Below are positions 58,329 through 64,000 of a stretch of DNA of 64,000 nucleotides, in pieces. Source of the stretch: an uncultured Eubacteriales bacterium. GTDB taxonomy: Bacteria > Bacillota > Clostridia > Lachnospirales > Lachnospiraceae. Both the position numbers and the translations under genes were made by a program. The notes beneath the pieces are model-generated. The model worked only from the letters and a program-made list of their open reading frames with translations. It was not told the DNA's origin and made no database searches. The DNA lies in contig OMWY01000007.1 of assembly GCA_900314885.1 (NCBI GenBank), positions 39,245 to 103,244 of the forward strand, read 5' to 3'. How positions within the stretch are numbered: the stretch's first letter is position 1; every line of letters starts with the position of its first letter.

Positions 58329-58958
58329 TTAACTGATTGATTTATCCTTCGTTTCTGCTTGTATATTTTTCTCTGAAGCAGGTTTTTCTGGCTTAAGATA
58401 AACCACTTCAGATAATGACCAGTTGCCGGTTTTGCGCCCATTCCAACGTTCTAGATGCTTTTGCTTTAGCTGCTTCATAGACTTCAATTCGTTTTGCAAG
58501 TATCTCCTTACTAAGAGAGCTGCTGTTTCAGCAAGAGCGGCATTTTTGCGATTCAGCTCTTTTTCAAGGCGCTTTATTTCTTTCGCTGAAGATTTAAGCT
58601 CCTTTTTGTACATGGCAGCTTCTTTGGCAGCACTGCCGTTAGCGCTTATACAAGCATCACGCCACATTATGATATCATCAACGAATATGCCCTTTTCCCT
58701 GGCATATCCCGCAAGTTCCGTCTCGTTCATACCTATTGTTTCAACGACAATCTGGAACTTATCCTGAGATATCCATTTATCAGCAGATTCCTCGCCCTGA
58801 ATGGAATCAATGCCATCTGTAAGAGCAGCAGCTTTCCAGTTACGTATTGTCTGCTCAGCAAGGCCGGATTCCTTTGCTACCTTCGCAACCGGTTCACTGT
58901 TAGAAGGCAGTATCCTTCTCAGGATGGACTCCTTTAATTCTTTACTGTATTGCATAGT
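58329..58958 (-). pseudogene. IS3-family OrfA-like transposase part, without OrfB
   Basis: The 209-residue frame from ATG 58958 (after AAAGGAG) has a helix-turn-helix (SEPVAKVAKESGLAEQTIRN) and a second one (ETELAGYAREKGIFVDDIIM). A leucine-zipper-like helix follows (EIKRLEKELNRKNAALAETA), as in IS3 OrfA. The C-terminal tail (HLERWNGRKTGNWS) resembles the longer subgroup. No OrfB with the DDE catalytic domain follows, so the element is partial. Confidence 0.75.
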
Positions 58959-59073
58959 CGTCAGAGCTCCTTTCTGTGGTATTAAAATTATACCACAAAA
59001 CATATTTACTTCCTTGACAACTATTCTAACAGACATGGCTAAAACATCATTAAAATGGAAGATTAGGCTATTT

Positions 59074-59496
59074 TTATACGTTCAGATCTACAATTTTCAG
59101 GTTGGAAAAAAATACAATATTGGAATAACACGTCCACTCCCTGAATAACTTCGTGAGTGATTCTATGTTATTTTTACGGAAATACGCTATGGTCCTGAAA
59201 TCAGGCTCAAGTCCCTGCATAAGCCAGCTAAATACAATACTGTCTTTGCATGAATAAGCCAGCTTTCTTGAAGACCTTATTCCAACGCTATATCCATAGA
59301 GAAATAGCTTGAACATCGATTTTGGGTCATACTGTGAACGTCCTGTCTTAGCGACTTCCTTTATATTATAGCCAGAGATGTCCAGCTCATCTATAAATTT
59401 ATCAATAACACGAGCTATGCTGTTATCATCTACTATATTATCGAAATCCAGCATCTGACTACATCTGGTATACAAGTTTTTCTTGACATATGGCAT
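59074..59496 (-). pseudogene. N-terminal fragment of an IS1182-type transposase
   Basis: The 140-residue fragment has the DUF772 start found in IS1182 and IS5 relatives: SQYDPKSMFKLFLYGYSVGI, RSSRKLAYSCKDSIVFSWLM and GLEPDFRTIAYFRKNN. Sequence after about residue 125 is unrelated (YSNIVFFSNLKIVDLNV) and the DDE core is missing. TATAAT near 59536 may be its old promoter. Joining to unrelated DNA at 59110 marks a deletion. Confidence 0.75.
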
Positions 59497-59700
59497 AACT
59501 AATAACCTCAAAAATATAATTTAGTGCTGTAATTATTATACCACATTTATACAGAAAAGTCAGTAATTTCAAGGCCTTTTTGATTATTTTATTCAACTAT
59601 AATGTGACTTATTTATTAGTTATGCAATCATGTCAGCTAACGATTTCCTAAAATTTTTCTTGGCTAATAGATGCCATAGATATATTTACAATTATTTACA

Positions 59701-59850
59701 TCAGTCTTCTGCTAAATCAGGGTTGTCGGACAGTCTCCCCCCGATATGTCTGAGGACTTCGCTCTGATCGGAGAAATGTCCAGCAATTATCAGCAACATT
59801 GAGATTATCCTCAACAGTTCTACATTGCTTTGCCGCTTAATTTTTGCCAT
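59701..59850 (-). pseudogene. 5' stub of a family-3 acyltransferase gene
   Basis: After TTGGAGGAATTA an ATG at 59850 opens a 49-codon frame that starts MAKIKRQSNVELLRIISMLL then IIAGHFS, the first membrane segment of surface-polymer O-acetyltransferases (acyltransferase 3 family). After that the sequence diverges and stops at 59701. It lies 22 bases after the epimerase gene, so it was the next gene of that glycan operon before being cut. Confidence 0.65.
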
Positions 59851-59872
59851 TAATTCCTCCAATCAAACCCGG

Positions 59873-60775
59873 TTATAAGTTCTTTATTGTCTCCGCGATT
59901 CCTTCTTTAAAAGGAGTGATCTCGTTCAGTACTCCCACAGACCTTACCTTGCTGATATCTGGTCTTAAATTCACTGGACCATTTGGTCCGTATGGGATAG
60001 CCCCGAAGCGAAGCTCACTAGAGCTCCCAAGTACTTCTTTTATTTCCGTAACGTAATCCTTGAGTGGTTTGATCTCTCCACTCGCCAGATTATATATACC
60101 GCTTTCACAATTTTTATCGGCAAACTGGACCATAGACTTTGCAGCGTCCTTGACATATAGATAATCCCAGAGCTGTGTAGCTGCAGTCGTCTCGACTGGC
60201 TCATTATTCCGCATCTTATCAATACAACTCATGACTAGTGTCTTCGAATAATCGTACTGCCCATAGATACTGAAAATACGAGTCCAGATAAATTTCATGC
60301 CTGCATCTACCGCAGTTTTCATCAGGGAATCGCAAGCTTTAAGCTTATACTTGCCATACTCTGTAATCGGCTGGCAATCGAACGCTTCACTCACATACTC
60401 TTGCATCTTCCCGTATTCGGCCTGAGATCCAGAACCAAAAAAGAAATTGCACCCCATCTTCTTCGCTTGATCTATTGTTATTAGAGAACACTCGTAATTA
60501 TTCTTCTGTATTTCAGCATCATCTCGTAAAGGCGCTCTCGCACCATTCCAGGCAAGATGATAAAACGCATCTGCCTTGCCGATATGGTCAGCAAGCTCTG
60601 AATAATGATTCATATCAAGTTCAACAACATGGATCTTCTCGCTAGGTTGCAACCTGATAAGATTTGATGAGTTAGGTCTTACGACTGCGTATATCTCACA
60701 TTCACTCTTTAATAACTCTTCTATGAGATGAACGCCAATGAAACTTGTTGCTCCTGTTATTACTACTTTCTCCAT
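59873..60775 (-). CDS. NAD-dependent epimerase/dehydratase-type sugar reductase
   Basis: This 300-residue extended SDR protein starts MEKVVITGATSFIGVHLIEE (ATG 60775, after AAGGAAATA). It has the active-site YGKYKLKACDSL near residue 135, ERIHVVELDMNHYSEL-type early loops, and GIYNLASGEIKPLKDYVTEI near 235. It resembles sugar-nucleotide 4-reductases and epimerases such as those ending CDP- or dTDP-dideoxyhexose pathways. It lies 11 bases after the transketolase C-subunit gene. In this context it is best read as the enzyme acting on the 4-keto group of the product, which is inference. Confidence 0.83.
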   Translation of the reverse strand: MEKVVITGATSFIGVHLIEELLKSECEIYAVVRPNSSNLIRLQPSEKIHVVELDMNHYSELADHIGKADAFYHLAWNGARAPLRDDAEIQKNNYECSLITIDQAKKMGCNFFFGSGSQAEYGKMQEYVSEAFDCQPITEYGKYKLKACDSLMKTAVDAGMKFIWTRIFSIYGQYDYSKTLVMSCIDKMRNNEPVETTAATQLWDYLYVKDAAKSMVQFADKNCESGIYNLASGEIKPLKDYVTEIKEVLGSSSELRFGAIPYGPNGPVNLRPDISKVRSVGVLNEITPFKEGIAETIKNL

Positions 60776-60786
60776 TGTATATTTCC

Positions 60787-61731
60787 TTAAAATAGTGACA
60801 GCATTGCACACTCAAGTCCTTCAGCATCGTAACCAAACTTGTGATAGAGGTATGGTGCATGTGCCATAGCAACAAACTCATCCGGATATCCAATGTTTCT
60901 AAACTTAGTAGCAATGCCTTCTTCTACAATTACCTCAGATACAGCATTACCTAAACCACCATGGATATTATGATCCTGAGCTACTACTACATGCCCTGTC
61001 TTCGCAGCATTAATAACTGCTTCGCTGTCAATCGGCTTTATTGTGTGCATGTCAATAACACGTATTTCATTGCCTGTCGTCTCCTTGATATGCATTGCTG
61101 CTTGAAGTGCATACTTTACTGTTATGCCTGAAACGATGAAAGTGCCATCGTTACCGCTTAATATCTCGGATGCCTTACCAATCTGAAAATCAAAGTTTTC
61201 ATCATAAATGGGGATTGTCGGTTCAACACTAGTTCTAATGTAGATGGGACCCGAATATGAAAGAGATGCCTCCATCATCTTATGCGCTTCAACTGGATCA
61301 CAAGGCTCCATGACTGTCATGTTAGGAAAGCTTGTCATAATGCCAACATCCTCAAGTCCCCAGTGAGTAGCTCCTGAAATACCACCAGACACACCTGCAT
61401 AAGCGCCAATAAGAGTCACATCAAGATCTGCATAAGCTACATCTGTTCTGACCTGTTCGCAGGCTCTCATACTCATAAATGGGGCCATTGTGAAAGCGTA
61501 AGATTTGAAGCCCTCATGTGCAAGACCAGCTGCAAAGCTCACCATATCCTGTTCTGCAATGCCAACATTGAATGTTCTCTCAGGATACTTCTCTGCAAAG
61601 GATCTATTTCTGCACGTTCTCATCAGATCAGCATTTACAACGACCACCTTAGAATCCTCGTCGCCAAGAGTAGTCATGTAACCGCCAACTTCATCTCTCA
61701 AGAAATATTTAGAAGAAAAGTCTATGTTCAT
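60787..61731 (-). CDS. Split transketolase, C-terminal subunit
   Basis: This 314-residue protein has the pyrimidine-binding and C-terminal domains of transketolase. The key glutamate that activates thiamine is in VGIAEQDMVSFAAGLA near residue 63, with AGVSGGISGATHWGLEDVGI near 115 and the C-terminal VVVAQDHNIHGGLGNAVSEV. It begins ATGA-overlapping the N-terminal subunit. Split transketolases in clostridia often serve the pentose phosphate pathway, but the pair here is within a surface-sugar cluster, which suggests a two-carbon transfer onto a nucleotide sugar. Confidence 0.9.
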   Translation of the reverse strand: MNIDFSSKYFLRDEVGGYMTTLGDEDSKVVVVNADLMRTCRNRSFAEKYPERTFNVGIAEQDMVSFAAGLAHEGFKSYAFTMAPFMSMRACEQVRTDVAYADLDVTLIGAYAGVSGGISGATHWGLEDVGIMTSFPNMTVMEPCDPVEAHKMMEASLSYSGPIYIRTSVEPTIPIYDENFDFQIGKASEILSGNDGTFIVSGITVKYALQAAMHIKETTGNEIRVIDMHTIKPIDSEAVINAAKTGHVVVAQDHNIHGGLGNAVSEVIVEEGIATKFRNIGYPDEFVAMAHAPYLYHKFGYDAEGLECAMLSLF

Positions 61732-62579
61732 ACCAGCACCTTCTTTCCATATTCCAAATCCAGTGCTGCTATAGCCTCCTCATACTGTTCTTTCGATACG
61801 TGACCAGCATGCCATCTCACATTATTCTCCATGAATGGCACGCCCTTGCCTTTTACGGTATGGCAAATCAAAACAGTAGGAACTGAAGAATCTGATGGAG
61901 GTAATGAATCAAATGCGTCTTTAATTTCTGCTATACTATTTCCGTTTATCTCTTGTACAATCCAACCACAAGAACGATACTTATCAGCAATATCACCAAG
62001 TCCTGTAACCTGTTCAATTGTTCCATCAGCTTCCAAGCCATTGAAGTCAACCATGGCTATAAGATTTCCAAGCTTGTAATGAACAGCGTTCATGGCGGCT
62101 TCCCAGACAGAGCCCTCTGACTGCTCGCCATCGCCCATGACAACATAAACACGGCTCGTATAATTCTTCTTAAGTCTAAGTCCCGCTGCCATTCCACAAG
62201 CTACAGGGAATCCATGCCCAAGGCTACCGGTTGAAACCTCTACATAAGGATTTACCAGATTGCATGAATGCATGGAAAAGCGGCCGCCATCTGTGGCATA
62301 TTCCTTGAATACATCATCTGCTGTAAAACATCCGATAGCCGCCTGATTAAAACTTGTAACCGCCGATGCGTGACCCTTTGAGAGAACGAACCTATCCCTG
62401 CTCTCTGCCTGGATATCATCAGGATCGTAATTCATTTGATACTGCCAGAGTACCGTCATCACATCCGCAATAGATAAGTCACCGCCAATGTGAATGGATT
62501 GTATGGAAGAAAGTTTGAGTAGATTCTTCCTAATTTGAAGAGCCGCTGATTCCAGTTCTTCTACTGTCTTTTTTCTCAT
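61728..62579 (-). CDS. Split transketolase, N-terminal (thiamine diphosphate) subunit
   Basis: The 283-residue chain has the ThDP-binding domain: HIGGDLSIADVMTVLWQYQM, RFVLSKGHASAVT, then GDGEQSEGSVWEAAMNAVHY ending in MVDFN (the GDG...N cofactor motif) near residues 145-180. It ends in WHAGHVSKEQYEEAIAALD. It follows the rfbH copy by 14 bases, and its stop overlaps the start of the C-subunit. The neighbouring RfbH and epimerase place it in a CDP-sugar pathway. Confidence 0.9.
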   Translation of the reverse strand: MRKKTVEELESAALQIRKNLLKLSSIQSIHIGGDLSIADVMTVLWQYQMNYDPDDIQAESRDRFVLSKGHASAVTSFNQAAIGCFTADDVFKEYATDGGRFSMHSCNLVNPYVEVSTGSLGHGFPVACGMAAGLRLKKNYTSRVYVVMGDGEQSEGSVWEAAMNAVHYKLGNLIAMVDFNGLEADGTIEQVTGLGDIADKYRSCGWIVQEINGNSIAEIKDAFDSLPPSDSSVPTVLICHTVKGKGVPFMENNVRWHAGHVSKEQYEEAIAALDLEYGKKVLV

Positions 62580-62593
62580 TCTTAAAATATCCC

Positions 62594-63519
62594 TTACTTC
62601 TCTACTGCTTCATGAATCATCTGAATCATGTAATCGAGCTTTTCTTTCGTCATTCCAGGGTAAACACCAATCCAGAATGTGTTGTTCACAATGAAGTCAC
62701 TGTTCTTCAGATCTCCAACAACTCTATAAGCATCTGTCCCTCTGATCTAATCAAATGCTGGATGGTAGATAATGTTACCGGAGAAGAGAAGACGAGTCTG
62801 AACGTTGTGCTCCTCAATGTATCTCGTCACCTTATTTCTGCTCAGACTACTCTCAGGTCTGACACTGATAAGGAAGCCGAACCATGACGGCTCGGAGTTC
62901 TCTGCAGGTTCAGGTAATATAAGCACATCCTTTAGATCATCCAACTGGTCTCTCAGATATTTCCAGTTCTGCTGGCGAATCTTGATGAACTCAGGGAATT
63001 TCTTCAGCTGCTCTACACCAACAGCCGCCTGCATATCAGTGACTTTCAGGTTGTAGCCGAAGTGACTGTAAACGTATTTGTGATTATAGCCGTGAGGAAG
63101 CTCAGACCAGTCACCATCAAATCTATGGCCACAGAAGTTGTCATGGCCAGAATGGCAGATACAATCACTGCCCCAGTCACGATATGAGAGAATTAAACGG
63201 TTAAGAAGAGGATCATTAGTATAAACAGCTCCACCCTCGCCCATGGTCATGTGGTGTGGCGGATAAAATGATGAAGTGCCAATATCTCCCCAAGTACCTG
63301 TGAATCTCGTTTCTTCATCAATCGTATATTTGGAGCCGAGGGCGTCACAGTTATCCTCGATGAGCCAGAGATTATGTTTGTTGCAGAACTCTTTTACAGC
63401 TTTCAAATCGAACGGATTTCCGAGAGTATGAGCGATAATTACAGCTTTAGACTTGTCAGATATTGCAGCTTCAAGCTGTTGTACGTCGATGTTGTACTGA
63501 GGAACCGTTACATCATAAT
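62594..63519 (-). pseudogene. rfbH: Truncated RfbH copy with internal TAG stop
   Basis: From 63519 the sequence is homologous to RfbH from DVTVPQYNIDV to the end, keeping SFYPPHHMTMGEGGAVY and DCICHSGHDNFCGHRFDG. The first 150 or so residues are replaced by IS66-type DNA. Near the end, FNEIRGTDAYR of the intact copy is FD-stop-IRGTDAYR: a TAG at 62749-62747 where Glu is expected. The frame then continues normally (RVVGDLKNSDFIVNNTFWIG) to TAA at 62594. The gene is thus broken twice. Confidence 0.88.
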
Positions 63520-63546
63520 GAACTTGCCAAGCAGCTGACCCGAATA

Positions 63547-64000
63547 GGGTGCCTGACGCAAAAGTGCGGTAGGTGGAGGGATTATTTTGATACGTTACAC
63601 CTGTCACCCGATGAACGTAAAAAGGAACGTCTAATTCACGAAGAACCGGTATTAGACGATTTATTTGCGTGGGTAAAAAACAGAACCCCGTTTGCGGCAG
63701 TAAATTCGCCAAAGCCATTACATATACAATTAATCAGGAACAGCTGATACGTAATTATCTTCTTGACGGAAGAATAAAACTAACAAACAATGCCGCTGAA
63801 AGAGCCATCAAGAGTTTTGTTATGGCCAGGAAAAACTTCCTTTTTCATGACACCGACAAGGGAGCCGAAGCCACAGCAATTGTCTTAATTCTTATCGAAA
63901 CGGCAAAAGCTAATGAATTACAAATACAGGACTACCTGGAATTAGTTCTCAAGAAGATGTCGGGCTTAGTTTATTATTCGTCCGAAGACATCACAATTGA
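63547..64000 (+). pseudogene. IS66-family transposase fragment, frameshifted, continuing past the window
   Basis: The forward strand encodes YFDTLHLSPDERKKERL and PVLDDLFAWVKNRTPFAA, then shifts frame near 63700 to KFAKAITYTINQEQLIRN, GRIKLTNNAAERAIKSFVMA, RKNFLFHDTDKGAEATAIV and on to the window end. The last parts hold the conserved NNAAER...K and the F-ESIxTA-like region of IS66 TnpC. Its left edge at about 63520 is the junction with the broken rfbH copy. Confidence 0.82.

Noticed and set aside
62747..62749. TAG as a pyrrolysine or programmed read-through codon in the rfbH copy
   Set aside because: The head of the gene is also missing, and one-base change from the Glu codon explains the stop; decay is simpler.

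Overview
The window looks like the chromosome of a low-to-mid GC Gram-positive anaerobe of the Clostridia, most likely a gut or rumen Lachnospiraceae. Signs of this are strong AGGAGG-type ribosome sites, sigma-A promoters with 17-base spacers, a clostridial rplU-prp-rpmA-obgE-yhbY-nadD-yqeK-rsfS block, an iron-sulfur serine dehydratase, plant-glycan enzymes (GH32, GH53), formate-THF ligase and a hybrid-cluster protein relic. No tRNA, rRNA or CRISPR array was seen. One small RNA (a 6S candidate) and an L21 leader are present.

Layout. 1-6.7 kb: AGCS symporter (cut by the window edge), a 148-bp MITE-like element at the miaB stop codon, the sdaAA-sdaAB-miaB operon and a chemoreceptor. 6.9-13 kb: amidase, zinc-ribbon/YARHG membrane protein, esterase, DUF389 protein, an unannotated 30-residue gene with its own promoter, a VapBC pair with a palindromic operator, a DUF2798 protein behind an attenuator-like leader, and two tandem covarying hairpin elements. 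13-19.7 kb: a stand-alone FakA-middle-like domain, racemase, GH32, an HPr::D-lactate dehydrogenase fusion, a PD-(D/E)XK-like protein, and a LacI-type sensor fused to a diguanylate cyclase. 19.9-31 kb: ABC-F with a coupled spore-photoproduct-lyase-like radical SAM protein, a SpoVB-type flippase, asnB, and two exported cell-wall proteins. 31-43 kb: housekeeping block, RNase G, RecJ, IlvC/IlvN, an S24 repressor, and decayed relics of a Cys/Met PLP enzyme and of Hcp, the latter still carrying an FNR/CRP-like operator. 43-52.6 kb: GH53 galactanase beside a decayed paralogue, an ATPase tail, radical SAM protein, transglutaminase, 6S RNA, fhs, yqeY, and an AAA/PD-(D/E)XK protein.

52.7-64 kb is a surface-glycan locus broken up by mobile DNA. 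rfbF-rfbH-rfbG would make CDP-4-keto-3,6-dideoxyglucose. A second stretch holds a truncated rfbH copy, a split transketolase pair, a sugar reductase/epimerase and the head of an acyltransferase gene. Between and beside them lie remnants of IS4-, IS3-, IS1182- and IS66-type elements and an AT-rich DUF2971-like gene. My inference is that the two halves belong to one kind of pathway, making a branched or otherwise modified dideoxy sugar.

The most unusual items are the HPr-D-lactate dehydrogenase fusion (His15 kept, Ser46 replaced by Asn), the tandem covarying RNA-like elements at 12.8 kb, the MITE with intact target duplication, the RfbH/transketolase sugar locus, and several families of short interspersed hairpin repeats, one of which now codes for the end of RNase G.
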